From Tubiluchus corallicola (lineage: Eukaryota > Priapulida > Priapulimorpha > Priapulimorphida > Tubiluchidae): a stretch of DNA of 64,000 nucleotides. The position numbers were made by a program, and so were the translations under genes. How positions within the stretch are numbered: position 1 is the stretch's first letter; each line of letters starts with the position of its first letter. Of this stretch, positions 49,301 to 63,500 are shown piece by piece. The stretch is taken from contig JAQGDQ010000038.1 in assembly GCA_030141605.1 (NCBI GenBank), positions 434,001 through 498,000 of the forward strand, given 5' to 3'. The notes under the pieces are model-generated. The model was not told the origin of the DNA, searched no databases, and was given only the letters and a program-made list of their open reading frames with translations.

Positions 49301-52300
49301 CTTGCTGAACTAAAAGAGTAAGTTTTGATTTAATGTTTTTCTTACTTTTTATTATATTTTCTCCGTGTAAAATGAAACCAGAGAGTAGATAAGTTTATGT
49401 AACCATGGGATATTTGAAAATGGTTGTTGGTTATTGCAACTAGTATTTTATGGCATGTGTGTGGCTGATCCAGTAATAATAAAAAAGTATTTTTCTGAGC
49501 TTTTCGCTACTTTTTAGGTATGCTACTGAGGTGGATGTAGATTTTGTGCGCAAGTCTGTAAGAGCCATCGGTCGCTGTGCCATCAAAGTTGAACAGTCGG
49601 CTGAGAGATGTGTCAGCACTCTATTAGATCTTATTCAAACCAAGGTTAATTATGTTGTACAGGAAGCAGTTGTTGTCATTAAGGTAACAATTCTAGCATT
49701 AGCTTGTAATAGTTGTAGCAGAAGAATGTTTTGCAGTGCCTTGAATATTTTTGCTTAGTTAACATTAGCAATGTTAAACTGAAGTTTTTCAACTATCTCT
49801 TGTATGTAATTTCTTGTTAAAAGATTTGTAAAAACAGTTAATTGCATATCTTTGTGCATATGATTCTGACGTTAAATATCTATGCTTTTCGGGGAGTAGA
49901 ACTGCACTCGATTGGAACGGCTTAATGATCGAGAAATAAAGTTTCAAATGAACCACATTTCATTGTTTGGTTATTACTTGAATTAAATCTATTTAATATT
50001 TATTTTTGACAGGATATATTCAGGAAGTATCCAAATAAGTATGAAAGCATCATTTCCACTCTTTGTGAAAACTTAGATACTTTGGATGAACCTGAGGCAA
50101 GGTGAGATGTCTTTCTTTTTTCTTTTAAAATCTCACTCTTGGTTTGCAACTGTTCAAAAAATAAGTTGAAATTACAAGAGTAATATTTAAAAACAAGTGT
50201 TTTTCTCTGTTACAATGTAAAGTGGACTAGTTATTGTGAAAGTCAATGTAAGATGGACATTGTAAAGCAAATTCTGACCATTAACATCACTTTCCTGCTT
50301 TTGCATTTTGAGAGAGCTAGCACTGCATTTTCTAAAGATCAAAGAGAACTCTTTGATGACTGTAAGATGATTGCTTCAAATTGTTTCATAGATTAGTTAA
50401 TTACAGAATAAAATTATATTTCTTATGTATCAGCTAAAACATAAATATGACTGAGCGCAAAGTTTCACAGTAAAAGTATTATTTTGATAGAGTGATTGGA
50501 AGTATTGATGGGTCGTGACAAAATTTTGTTTTCAAATTTGCTAATGAGTAACTTTGATTAAAATGTGTTAATTTCACATTTGTTGGTAATAATTTAAGGT
50601 TTAAAGAGTGTGTTCTGGTCTCGAATTTAAGAGAGTAATGCTCAGCTCTCCAGGTATTCTAAGCAAGTTTCTGCATTAGAGCTTGTACTAACGTATGGTG
50701 TTATAATATTGCAGCTGATAACTGTGAAGGCAGTGCTTTTCTGTATTATGGGTTTCACCAAATCTGTCTTTCTTCAGAGCTTCAATGATATGGATTATCG
50801 GAGAGTATGCAGAGCGGATTGACAATGCGGACGAGTTGCTAGAAAGTTTCTTGGAGGGATTTCACGATGAAAACACGCAGGTTCAGCTTGCTCTACTAAC
50901 AGCTATCGTGAAACTGTTTCTTAAGCGACCAACTGATACACAGGAACTTGTGCAGCAGGTGCTAAGCTTAGCTACACAGGTGAGACAATACTCACTTAAA
51001 TTACAGATGGTGTCTGTTTTTGGTTTTCAATGTCTACCTATGTAATTTTCATGTGTTTACATTACCTGGCATATTTAGATATTTTATTAGCATAATAGTA
51101 GACCCATGCTGAACTGAAATGTTTCAGTTTGGGGGGAGTAATTTTATGCAAAATGATAACGCTTATGCGTACGTAAATTCCAAGATATATTCTTGGTTTA
51201 GTTTTGCATATGCTACATTTCATTTCAAAAATTTTTCTTATTCACTGTTGCTTTGCAAAGAACTAGCCATCCTTTGATAAACTGAAAACTAACACGCACT
51301 TTGTTTATATAGAAATTTTGATTTCCAGTAACCGGTGATATTGTATATAGTTAACTTACTCTTTGTTGATAATTGCAAATGTATTTTACCAGGAGAGTGA
51401 TAATCCTGATTTACGCGATCGTGGCTACATCTATTGGCGATTGCTTTCTACTGATCCAGCTGCTGCAAAAGAGGTTGTGTTAGCAGAGAAGCCCTTGATT
51501 TCAGAGGAAACAGATCTGTTAGAACCTACGCTGTTAGATGAACTTATTTGCAACATAGCATCCCTGGCTTCTGTTTATCATAAACCACCAAATGCTTTCG
51601 TGGAAGGGATGCGGGGAAGCAGAAAAGCTTTACCTCCTCGGTATGTATTCCCTAAAATAAATCATATTTTCCTCATCGTTAATTTTCTAGAAATTAATTA
51701 TTCCATGTTGATAATGCAGTTTTGCAATAGCATTTCTGCATATGGGAATATTATTGCCAAAGTAATTTTCAAATAAGATGCAGTTGATTACTTTTTTTGT
51801 TGACTGGTAGTACAACCTTCCTAGACAAAGCAATTTAGCTGGTTTTTTAAGCAAACTTTGTGGAGCTTTTTGTATAGTGGCGATCTATTGCTAGGCAGCA
51901 TGTATTTGGCAATCATGTTATTTTGTCATAGCTGTGTATTTTTGTGTAATGCTTTCATGGCAAGATCTAACGAGCATTTCTGATGCAAATTTTTTTGCAG
52001 TTTATGAAACTGACCTTTTTCAGTTTTATAACTTAACTTTACTCCATACAAGCCATTTTGCACTTTTACCTGAGAATGACTTGTGAACTATTAACGATTA
52101 CATAGTTATTAATTCCTCAACAGTGCTGCTCACCATTAACAGCATCATCTTTTAGTACATCTATTTTAACTTTCCATTTTTTCAAATTGCAACCTGTGAT
52201 ATAACTCTGCTCTTCATTTAATTCTTTAGACAAATTGTAATAATTTACTTCTTGTTTCGACAACTACCTCTTCATTGATAATTTTGAAAATCATGATTGT

Positions 52301-55300
52301 CTATTAAGTGCTTTCTTTCAGGGCTGGTTCAAACGAAGATGTATTAAATGCTGCTGATCAGTCTCCCACACAGCCTCCGCAGCCGTCAGTCATTCCTAGT
52401 CAAGGTGATTTGATCTGTGACTTGCTCACACTGGACCTTGGTCCAACTCAACCTACACAAATGCATGCACCTCCTGCCCCTGCTGCCCCTATACAGTCAT
52501 CAGCGGGAATGGACCTTTTAGGAGGAGGACTCGACTCTCTGGTAAGTCAAAAAATTGAAAATTATAAGAAAAATAATATAGCTGTTTTGCATAGTTAGGA
52601 AGCTAATCCCTCACACAAGCTTGGTTTTATACTTCAGTTTTATTAAGATTATTTCTTAAAAGACGTTATAGATCGTATTTGTGGCCTGTATTTATGTCTT
52701 TTGTACACATGGCATGAACACAATCTCGATTCATTGCATTGAATGAGTTGAGAGAGCTTTCACTTTTGACAGCCATTATTCAGTTATGGCAATTAGAATC
52801 TAGATACTAGTGCTTAGTCTGGATCTCGATCTCATCTGTTTCTCATGAGAAAAAATTTCCCGTCTCAATTTCTAGATCGTCAAGCATGAGAAACGAGAAT
52901 AGCTTGTGTCTAGTGCGCATAATCACAGCTGCTCGCAAAATAAAGGTTTCCCAGATTTTCTTGATAACTCTGCTGCATCACTTGTTCATCTCTGCCAGTT
53001 TAGCATGTTAATCGATAATTTAAGCAAGTTTTTATATAATGTTATAATTATAAACATATGGTATTAATAATGATAATTATATGGACTGAGATTGGCCATG
53101 TTTACACCTCACTTCAGTAGTCAGTGGACACGTCTCTACATTCAAACACCTACTTCTGAAATAAGTATTAGCGAAACTTATCAACTGCTAGGCAAACTCT
53201 CTGCGGTACTTGTATGATGCATTTCACCCCCCGCTTTCTAAAATGTAACACAGCCTCTAAAATAATTTATGACTTTTGAAAGGATGTGTGAAAGCATAAT
53301 ATGTGATAACCTGACAAGCATGTGAAAATTGAATTTTATATAAAAACCACAGCTTCCTCGTTCTAAATGATTCTTCAAATTTGTGCCTGCAAATTCGAAA
53401 GAAATTTTTGCAGTGTTAGCTGACTCTGCTTACATTTAAGTCATCATACTTTCAGTGTTGGGAGAAACGCTATACTGTAATCAGACTCTAGTAACCAGGA
53501 ATACATCATGATAACTTATTTTAAACAAGTAATTTAAGGTTTGGTTTGCTTGTTAGCTGAAATTTTCAATATTTACAGTTTAATTTGAGCTAATATGCAA
53601 TTTTCTGCATTTTTCTTGTGAGAAATGCAATGTCTACTAGATACCTAATCTAACACTGTACAACTGGTTTGTTTTACACATTTTTTTAGTTGAACGTGAG
53701 TGAATCACCTCAACCACAACAACCGCAGGCTTTCGGAGGTGATGCAGGTTTACTAGGTGATATATTTGGTTTAGGCTTAGGAGGCGTGGGTGGCGGCAGT
53801 GGCTTTTGCACTCCTCCTAAACAGGTACTTTTTTTACTTGTTTTCACGAAAGCTATAAGTTAAACAGTTTGTGAAAGTCAGCCTTAATTTGTAGCAGCTG
53901 TTAGTGTAATTTATGTGGTTTCTGATTAGATCGGAAGCAGGAGACCAGATTAGAAATGGCTTTGTTGGGCTGATTTCATTTAGTTTAATCTGATTTGGTT
54001 AGGTTTAGTTAAGTTTTTGGTTAACTTAAATTTTTATAATATACAATGAAGTTCTAATTTAAATGTTTCAGATTGTAATTGTGCAATTTTATTTTCACAG
54101 GTCTGGCTGCCGGCTGCAAAAGGAAAGGGTTTGGAAGTTTCCGGCACTTTCACTCGACGGGGTGGACAAATTTTTATGGAAATGACGTTTTCAAATAAAG
54201 CCATGCAGCCAATGTCTGGTTTTGCTATTCAGTTAAATAAAAATAGGTAGAGGGGTTTGCACTGCTTAACGTGAAACAAGGTTATAGTTTGTACCTGGAA
54301 CATACAATGAAATACTTATCAGTACAAGAAAACTATTCAGTGTTTTAGAGATTTCAAGGTTTTTGTAAAGGTTATATTCAGAAATATTAAATTTTATGGA
54401 ATAGAATTTTGAACTGACTAATTTTCAGATGCAAATCATTTGGAATTTCTATTTTGCAGCTTTGGTGTTATTCCTGGTGCACCTTTGACCCTGCAGCCAT
54501 TGAATGCCCACCAAAATGGCGACTGTAGTTTACAACTGAATTTAAATGGGCCAGTTCAAAAGATGGAACCTCTTACAAACATTCAGGTACCTCTAAATAG
54601 CCGTCTGACTATTAGTTTGGATTAACTGATACATATACCTTGACATTGCACAGACAGAAGTCCTCACACATTTATCATTGCTTGATATTTTTAAATAGGT
54701 TGCTGTGAAGAACAGTGTAGACGTTTTCTACTTTGCCTGTGCTGCTCCTATGCACATATTCTTTACTGAAGATGGGCAAATGGACAAACGTGTTTTCCTG
54801 GCAACATGGAAAGATATACCAACACAGAATGAACTTCAGTATACTCTCAGTAGCGTCTCGCATAATGCAGGTATCAGCGTCTTATTCACAAAGTTTTATA
54901 CAACGTGATTCTTAAGTGTGCTGTTTGTATTTGAATTCTCTGTCTGTCTGTCATCACATTTTGCTGCACAATTAACAGAGACACATTTTTCTTTCTGTAT
55001 TTGTTTTCTATCTATATTTGCGGTTGTGCAAGGATATCAAGGAAAGCATACCTCATCGTTTGCACTTATGAAGACCACCTTTAGTTTTCCATCGACTTTT
55101 TGTTAATGCTTTCCTTATTTTCAAGTTGCATAATGTGAACCAAATGAAATTTGTGTTAAAATAATGTTTAATTTTTTGTTACAATCACATCTTTGCAGCA
55201 GATACTTAGGAACATGCCATTTCTTGCCTTGCTGATTCTGCATGTTCCCGGACGAAGAATCTGTCAGCTTTTGTATTTTTCCAGATCAAGTGTCAAACAA

Positions 55301-55984
55301 ACTTCAACAAAACAACATATTCACGATAGCAAAGCGTAATGTGGAAGGCCAGGATATGCTTTATCAGAGTTTAAAACTCACAAATGGAATCTGGGTTTTA
55401 ACAGAATTGAAGATACAACCAGGAAATCCAGATTATACCGTAAATGTCTATTAAAATTCTACCAAATTATTATGGTTGTGTTTTCAATGATAAATAAAGT
55501 TTTTTTCATTTGTAGCATGATCGTTTCAACAAAAATCATTTGAGCTCCATGGTTAGAAACTAAAAAACAAAAAAAAAAGATTACTTAAAATTATTGTTAC
55601 CTAAGGAATTAGTGCACTTCAAATTACTAAACGTGTATGACAGTTATAGTTACAGCGGTTTTCTAGAGACAGTTAGTACAACACACATTTCACTGTGCAC
55701 TGCCTGTGTAATGTTAGTAAGGCAGCTCAACTGTTTAAAGGAATAGACTTGCATTGCATTGATTTCAAAATGAATTCCATTCATTTCGTGTTTTAGACAA
55801 TTTTTGCAAAGATTTTCTATTTATCATGATAGATGTTTTTTGGTTCTTAAAGCTGTGTGGTGAACTTAATTCTTGGGAACGTAAACCAACCTGATTTTTT
55901 TTTCAGTTGTCCCTGAAATCTCGAGCAGTTGAAGTAGCACCAAGCGTTTTTGAAGCATTCAATCTGATCTTACATCAGCCGTAA
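43269..55984 (+). CDS. AP1B1/AP2B1: AP-1/AP-2 complex subunit beta (beta-adaptin), complete
   Basis: Exons: alternative first 43269-43302 or 43456-43495, then 45547-45652, 46427-46562, 47198-47326, 47533-47649, 47786-47904, 48150-48285, 48776-48930, 49177-49317, 49518-49683, 50013-50101, 50778-50979, 51393-51640, 52322-52541, 53690-53824, 54101-54246, 54460-54586, 54699-54870, 55285-55439, 55907-55984. The product is 936 or 938 residues (human 937). The trunk is near-identical to vertebrate beta1/beta2 ([45 protein letters not shown]). The hinge holds a clathrin box DLLTLDL. The ear keeps TWKDIP and [13 protein letters not shown]. It forms the beta chain of clathrin adaptors at the trans-Golgi/endosome (AP-1) and plasma membrane (AP-2). 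Invertebrates usually have one shared gene. Several trunk residues ([14 protein letters not shown]) look closer to beta1, but this does not decide the complex. Confidence 0.97.
43456..43495 (+). other. Alternative first coding exon 1b of beta-adaptin
   Basis: ATG at 43456, directly after a CACACAG acceptor, encodes [13 protein letters not shown] and ends phase 1 at a GTATTA donor. This is a second, tandem version of exon 1a, 154 bp downstream. Using both exons together would put 1b in a frame that stops at a TAA within it, so they must be alternatives. Confidence 0.85.
45985..46800. repeat. Shared motif in two neighbouring beta-adaptin introns
   Basis: The 19-mer CATTCATATACGCCAGCCA occurs at about 46119-46137 and again at about 46750-46768, in introns on either side of the exon at 46427-46562. 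Flanking bases diverge quickly (ATATAATAATGCTTCA against AATAGTAACTTCA). Confidence 0.6.
55440..55498 (+). terminator. Intronic stop and polyadenylation signal: alternative short end of beta-adaptin
   Basis: If the donor after 55439 is not used, translation continues for VNVY and stops at TAA (55452-55454). AATAAA follows at 55493-55498. The normal path splices to 55907 and adds 25 residues that match the conserved ear C-terminus (LSLKSRA...). The short product would lack the last part of the ear platform. Confidence 0.55.
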
Positions 55985-57535
55985 CTACAATGCATGGTCA
56001 ATGTTATACTTGAGACGAAAAGCTAACATTATTAGTATGTAAATTAATCTTAATATAAATATTATGATCATTGTACGATGTACTAAAATAACTTTATGTA
56101 CTGTGGCCAGTTGTTTTAAGGATGTTTGCTAAGAGAGATCACGCAGTGTTTGCAACATACAATCTGTATTATATCTTTTTCAAATAGCTAGAGGAAATTT
56201 ATTAAAAAATCATAGCATTCGATTAAATGTTAACAGTGTAGCGTAAATTTGCATTCTGTGATTTATATCCATTCCATTTAGTTTGGTAAATAAGCCTCTG
56301 TGTATTTACTGTTTTATCATTTGCTTATCCAACTAAGATATATTAAAATCACTACGAGAACTGTCGTATTGTTGATATTGTATCAGGTATACAAAAAATA
56401 AATTTACAGTCGAACCTCTTGAATCGCCGCCTACTTTGGGACTGCAAAAAGTTGGTGTTAAGCGAGTTTGGCGAGGTGCATTAATACATAGGCGCCTATG
56501 CAAATATAGGCATTTTGTTTTGCCAAAAATTGCAGTCATTTTCCATTGATTGTAATGCATATTCATAAACACAATAAAGATCCAAATGTTCTATTGCAAA
56601 GTTTTTCTAACATCATTATTGCTATTACTTTACTTACTATGATAAATAGAAAAATTTACGTATTCGTTGTAAAATTTGTAACAGTATTGGTGCAAATTTA
56701 TTCATACAAATTACTCGTACATACTGTACTTGAAAATAAAATGATACTGTCCATTCAATCACATTACCCAAATGCCAAAGAAATTCTTTTGATTATGTGC
56801 AGCAGTTTTTTTAATGTGTGAAATCAAGAATACCATATTTTTTGCATCAAACTAACAATACCACGATAATTTTTCTGCATCATTCCTTAAGTATTCTGTA
56901 AATTTCTGTGAGCTGACGTCTATCGATATTCTACCTATGTAATTCTGTATAACTATATATAAGTGCACTATATACCAGAGTATTTCAGTCAGATTCTATT
57001 ACATAACTCATCACATAATTCTATTACACTGCTCGAATCGTTAGACCTGCTTGACAAATCCTATCAGGGTGTGAATTTGTCAAACTTACAAATACAGAAA
57101 ATTGAAATGGTTTAAGCAATTTCCTTTACTGCAGACTACAAATCTTGCACTGTTTTAGTAATGGACAGAGTATGATCATGCATTACTGTGCAAACGGAGT
57201 GCAGCTATACAAATTATTACACACAAAATATTCATGTAATATCATTTAAACTAATCCAATGCTTTGTTACCACCAAAGTTACTTTCATAATAACTTGATA
57301 AAGAGCTAATCCACGTAATTATACTGTTAGCTGTGTAACTTGCTGTCAACTTGATAACTGCTAATTTCGTTTTCCATTACACCTTTCTCTTTATGGATGT
57401 TAATACATGAAACTTGAATTTGTAAAGGGAAATAATAACTAAATATCCATCTGAATCCAAACTCACTACTGATGTACAGGTATAAATAAAACATAAATAC
57501 AAATGAAACTACTATTATACAACAACAATTTAGAC
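55985..57535. other. Convergent region between beta-adaptin and NDH-2
   Basis: Contains the beta-adaptin 3' UTR (AATAAA at about 56397-56402) and the 3' UTR of the minus-strand gene. A sequence CAGTCGAACCTCTTGAATCGCC at about 56408 resembles one Tigger-type terminus, but no partner end was found. No gene was recognised. Confidence 0.45.
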
Positions 57536-60500
57536 CTAGAAGCGGGAAGTGTCCCGTCCGTAGAACATGGCCTTCATCCAGTCCATTGGCACTTGCCACC
57601 TCAGTCTCCAACTGCCAAGCCGAGTTAAATAAGCTGATCTCCACAGCACCCATGACGTAAACCCTGAAGGTGTTATTAAAATATCAATTAGAATTAGATG
57701 CACAACAACGCGAAGGTAGTTGAGAAAGCTGCTATAATAAACTTGCATCCACAGTTCATATTATTCAGCTTAATTTTGTGTTTTCTGGACAGCTTATTTA
57801 AACATAGCACAGTATTATACTGATACGACAAAATCAGTAAACTAATCATCAACTAAGCGAACTAACCTTTAAGTTTTGCTTCAGGTGTGTCAGTCAATGC
57901 TTGATAACCGCCGATGTATGCCAGCATTCCCATGCTCCTGTATTTAAATGGTTCCACTTCCTTACCGCTTTGATTATTTAGAGATCTTGCTAGATACCTG
58001 CCCTGCCTTTCTGCGACCTGTATTGACAAATTCATAAACTCAAGTAGAGTTTTTCAATGTTTCTATGCACAGCATTTCTTCTCAAAATGCAAAACACATT
58101 AATAATAATTATACATCATAACTTGTTACAAGTCCACACTCAGCAATTAATGTTGCCAGAAGCAGGACGGGAAAATTAATGGTACACAAGCCTATATTGT
58201 TCAATACAAAATTTAGCAGATGACCACACCGAAACTATATAGTAGTTAGTATAAACTGTTAGTATTAGCATATGAAAGTGAGTGGTGACATCTATTGATA
58301 CGAAATATGAAGTATTATAAGTTAAGTGTCCTTTAAAAATTCAAAAAATGTTAATGTACCTGAGCTGTACTGGGAAGATGCAGCTGCATAATGTCTGCAC
58401 AGTCACCTAGTGCATAAACAGACTGAGACGGATCGTTTATTACCCGTAACCATTTATCAGTAATAATCTGCAAATATTCAAATTATTTCTCTGTATATCA
58501 AAAAGATGAAAATCAATACAGTCTGGCTGTTTTCTTACTTTCAACTGACACTCAGATATCAACGAACAGTGTTAATGCAGAATATATGTCAAGTATAAAA
58601 TTGCCACAATGGCCACTGAAAGCATCATAATTTTATGGAAGACTTGTATACTTTAATAAGTTTGAACGTTTTGACATTTGCAAAGGGCACTTGCAGCAGT
58701 AACTATAAGCCCTATAAATACAGGTAAAACAATTAGCACTAACTGAGAAAATTGGCAATGAAACTACTTGAATGAAATTATGTAAATTAATATTGTAATA
58801 AGATTAATCCACTAGAATTAAATATAGACAATAAGCATACCTGACAACAAACAACATATCAGCACACATATTTACATATCTAAGAGAAGAAATTTGCAAT
58901 TTAAAATAGGTAACACAGGAAACAGGAATCGGAAACAATAGCGAACGACAGGAAAAAAAGCAAAACGCAGAACTGGAACACTGAACCTGATAGTTTCAAC
59001 TGAGGATGGAATGAGCAAATGCCAAAATGTTCAGCCTGATTAAAGTGCACAAGCATTCAAATTATGATACTTTCAACGGCAGTTGTATCAATTTCATTTC
59101 TGCTAAAACTAAGATTTTCAAACGACAAAATACTTATCAGTGACAAATGAAACATTACGCAAAAAAATCTACTGACCTGCCCTTGTTGATTCTTGGACAC
59201 AGGCAGTGAACATACAAATGGACGAGGAGCAAGCCCAGCACTCCAGACTATCAAGCCACATGGAACATATCCTCCTCCTTTCAAATGGACTCCGTATTCA
59301 GTTACAACTGCAAAAAAATATGTTTTATGAGAAAAGTTTGTATGATCATTCATGTTTATGGTGAAATACAATTATAGCAACATTAATAATATGCACTTCC
59401 ATGATTATATAAATTTACAATGCCAAATACTTTAGCATCAGTTACATGCTTGAAAAAAAATGAAAGGCATTTTCACTTGATATGCTACCACAATAAAAAG
59501 CACAAAGAACAAGTGAATAGGTGAGATTGGCACTCAGTACAGTTCAGACCTCTGCTAGGCTTGTGAGGTACAATTATTTGCTAAACTACAGTATACACAG
59601 TCACTTGGGATAAGATGGCAAAAATTGTTCTGAGGTCATTTGATTTAGCACATGCACCACTGCCTTTTCCATTTTTGCAGCACTCTGTGACACAACATAG
59701 AATTTTCCCATACAAGCCTATAGGTATTTAAAAAATTGATCTTAATTTTGCTATTCTTAATCGATCATTGCCAAAATCGAAAACATTCTTCCTTGTCCCA
59801 TGCCCTATTACTCCAGAAATAAAGGGAAATCTGTGAGGCGGTTTTTGCATAATTTTGTTAACTATCAGACAAACAAACAAACTAACTAACCAATGGCAAT
59901 ACAAACATTAATTTTTTTGGCAGATAAAAAAATAATAAAGAGGTAAAAATAAAGAAATTAACAGATAGACAAACAAGCAAACAAACAAATGCATGATTAG
60001 CTGAAAAAATATATAAATGGACAAATAAACTAAGAAATGAATAAATCAATCAATCACTGTGCTGTGTGCATTTCTAGTTTACAGTTATAGCTGAAAATAA
60101 ATGATCATTTGTACAAAGGAACTTTACCATACACCCCCAAAATGGGCACGTTCAGTCAATAAATTCTGTAAAAAGACGTGAGATAAATGTACAGTAAAAT
60201 TTCAACCATATAAAAAATGTTAGCACTTTGTAAGTGCAAATTACATACGTGATGTGAGCTATGAACTCAGCACAATGACAGCCTCACAAATTTTAAGGTC
60301 ATTACTGTTAGTCTCAGCTTAATGGCAGTATACTAGCAAACCTGAAACAGCTGCTTGTTTTAAGTTAAATCGATCTCGCTGGCGAATTTTTCTTTCAGCA
60401 TAACGTCTTAGACCCAAATCAAACATGGATAAGATTTTGTCTGCTTCAATCAATGTCACACACACTTCCTTGGCCAGATCTTTGTATAATCGGGATACAT

Positions 60501-63500
60501 CCTGAAAAGTTAATCTATGTTGAACTTTTTATTTGTGAAATCATCCAAAACGTTAATGCAGTGTACGCCGCTTAATGAAACCATGTTGCTGTGAACCTAC
60601 ATGGATTTATTAAGTGGCTGGACTTATAAATCGAAGAGACCTATTAAGTAGCATTTTCTATGTTAACAAAATGTGCATGCTTTATTTATGAAGCAGATTC
60701 TTAACTTTTAGTAAATTGCTTGCGAAACGTTTTTAAGCAAAGTGCAGCAATTTATTAGCATTTGTATGATTAAAGCAACTCGCCTGCAGTACGTACTTGT
60801 TTAACTGTGATAAAGTGCTTGCGAAATAAAAAACTGAGATACATGTAACTTTAACATCAGTGATGATTCAGCATTCACTTATCTGAGTCATTAGCATTCT
60901 CACACATTATGGTTTATCCGTTAGAATCTGCATTTTAGTTAAGCCTAATTACTTATATGCATAAAAAGAGTATGCAAGAGACCATTATATAGCATGTAGA
61001 TAAGTTTAAAGTGGAAGCATATCAAGTGCTCTGTTTTAGTGAACAATTTTTTAAAGATGCGATTGAATGTCTTGCATGAGTTCGGCGAATTTCGTCGCAA
61101 GTTTGAATAGTCATTGTTCTGTAGTCCATGATGCAGTGTTTCCAATGCGTGTCGCATTTCAGCAGCTGATACAGTGATTACTGGTTCAGAGTCACCGTCA
61201 TCATCATTGTCAATCTAAAATGCGGTTTAATGGTGTGGTCTGTGTCACAATTTTGTTAGCTTCATAGCAAGCAAGCTGGATTTATAAAGCGAAGCTTAGA
61301 TTTAATAAACAGCAGATTTTACTAGGTTAATGTATTATACAGTTCTGCTGTAATTTAGTGGCCACAATAAGCAGCTGGATTTATAACCCGTGGATCTATT
61401 AAACAGATTCTACTGCACAAGAATTTATCAATTTTAGTTAACTATTGTTAATGGAGGGGTCTGATTAACTTACTTTTCATATTTCTCAATATCAAATCTC
61501 AAGTCCTTGTTGGCACCTATGTCTTGTACATTAAGTGATCATACTTGACTTATGGGACAACGATTTCTCAAGTAATATTTCAATTTATCCTAATACTTCT
61601 TTTACAAGTGCTATTTGGGACAGTTTTGGTCACGTCCTCGCAGCGAAGCCATGCCGTGTTCTTTCACTATCATATGTGTGCTTGTATACCAAAACCGTCC
61701 ATATTTGACGTAGTTAAAACTACGTTGTGATACTTCAAAGTAGAATGACACAAAAATTTGGTCAAATGTTAATTTTTCGTATTTTATAAAAACCAACTCC
61801 AAATATATTGGACTTTTATATTCTAGCATCAAATTATCAAGAAAGTGTCCAAAAAACACAAAAAATTTAATTTTATAACTCCTTACCCACTTCTCTGTCT
61901 AAAAATTAGCACTGCAATTGTAAAAAAAACTCTTATTTTCAAACTCCAAAGATTCTCATGAAATGGAGATTCAGGATCTGTGAATAACTAGAAAAACTTA
62001 ATTGTCGACTTATGTGTCAAAATTGATTTTATGGTTAGAATTATATATAAATCTTGTTTTCCACTTTGCCTCCACAAATACACTGGAAGGATGCAACAAA
62101 AATGTCTATAATTACTTGGGCACCTATTGTAACTTTTATTTCTAAAATTCAAAAACTTAAAAATGACCCGGACCTAATATGATGACGTCTCGATTCGCTC
62201 AATCACAATAAACTTTCTCACATGGTTCATAACTTGGCATGTTTGATTTAACAGTACTAAAGTTACCTTACTCAGTTATATACAACATTAAGCCAGTAAT
62301 TTTGTGCTACTGCTGGAATAGTGCAATAATAATAATAATTATGCATGTACTACTAATAATAATAATGCAAGTAGTAGTAGCAGTAGTAATAAATAATACA
62401 TAATACTAGTAGTAGTAGCAGCAGCAACAACAACAACAACAACAACAATAACACTGAAAAATTATACTGTAATGACAATCTTATAACAGCTTTAACCACA
62501 AAGCAAACTTATTCACTTAGACTTCCTCGCAAGATTCAAGGAAATGTATATAAAATAAATCACACGCTGTAGCAAACTAAGTAAATTTACTGGTCTACAC
62601 GAATTTAATACCTGTGTTATACCTCCACTATAAAATCATATAGCTCTGCACCAAATTCAACACCAGTGGGCCCTCCTCCCACAATGACAGTGCTGAGAAG
62701 TCTCTTCCTCTCAGCGGGATCAATCCCAGGCTCCAGGGCTAATTCAAAATTTTTCAAAATTCTGTTGCGTATTTCTCTGGCATCACTAACCTCCTATTCA
62801 AATGCAAAACAAAAAATTAGTAATTCAGTAAACAAACATTTTCACATGGACATCGCTGGACATTCTGCATATAAGATATGCTGTTGTGTATTATATACCT
62901 GTTGCCTAGTCAAGTACATTGCAGGTTTGTTCATTTATTGTAACTACCTGGATGTTTACAGTTGATGTGGATAAAATAAAATTAAGCATGTAACAAAAAG
63001 CCTTTCGTAAAAAATTACCTAAAACTTATTGTAAGAACATTAAGAAATCAGCTAATGCAAAATTATAAACCAGTAAATAATAATCAATTAACTGATAACT
63101 GATAACTCAAATCACCCAGTCACTCACAAATTTCACATACAGATAGAGTCTAACTGCACCTTTATCACATTAAATGCTTCAACAAGTCTCATTGAAATAT
63201 CTTTTTAGACTGTAATAATCTGCACATTCTGTCACACATAAAATGCACATTTTCTTATCAAACATTCGGTCTCTGGTAAGCAGTCAATAAGCTCTAAGTA
63301 TAAGTCTTTTTTACGAACAACAAGCATTTATCATAAGTTGTGCAAGCAGAGTTGGACAATTGAAAAGTTCACTCCAGAAATCTGAAGGCTTATTAGTGCA
63401 TCTCTTACAGCAAAAAACCTATTGTAATAACTTTCAATTAATTTTAGTTGTATGCTAGAAGTTAAAACTGATTTTTATTAATCATTCTACGATAGTTTAG

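Noticed and set aside
54440-54625. Independent small gene in the beta-adaptin region
   Set aside because: It is exon 54460-54586 of the adaptin ear read through its flanking introns. Similar small frames at 45483, 49531, 50785, 51363 and 52308 are likewise single exons.
61140-61217. EF-hand-like exon in the NDH-2 gene (acidic DNDDDGD followed by a helix)
   Set aside because: It lies inside a segment with pogo/Tigger-like ends and resembles the acidic C-terminal tail of such transposases. No good donor follows, and the flanking exons join in phase without it.
62790-62790. Acceptor three bases later for the 62623-62793 NDH-2 exon
   Set aside because: Using GAATAG just upstream keeps the conserved Glu in FLKEVSDAREIR and is the better-placed site. 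The later AG would delete that residue.
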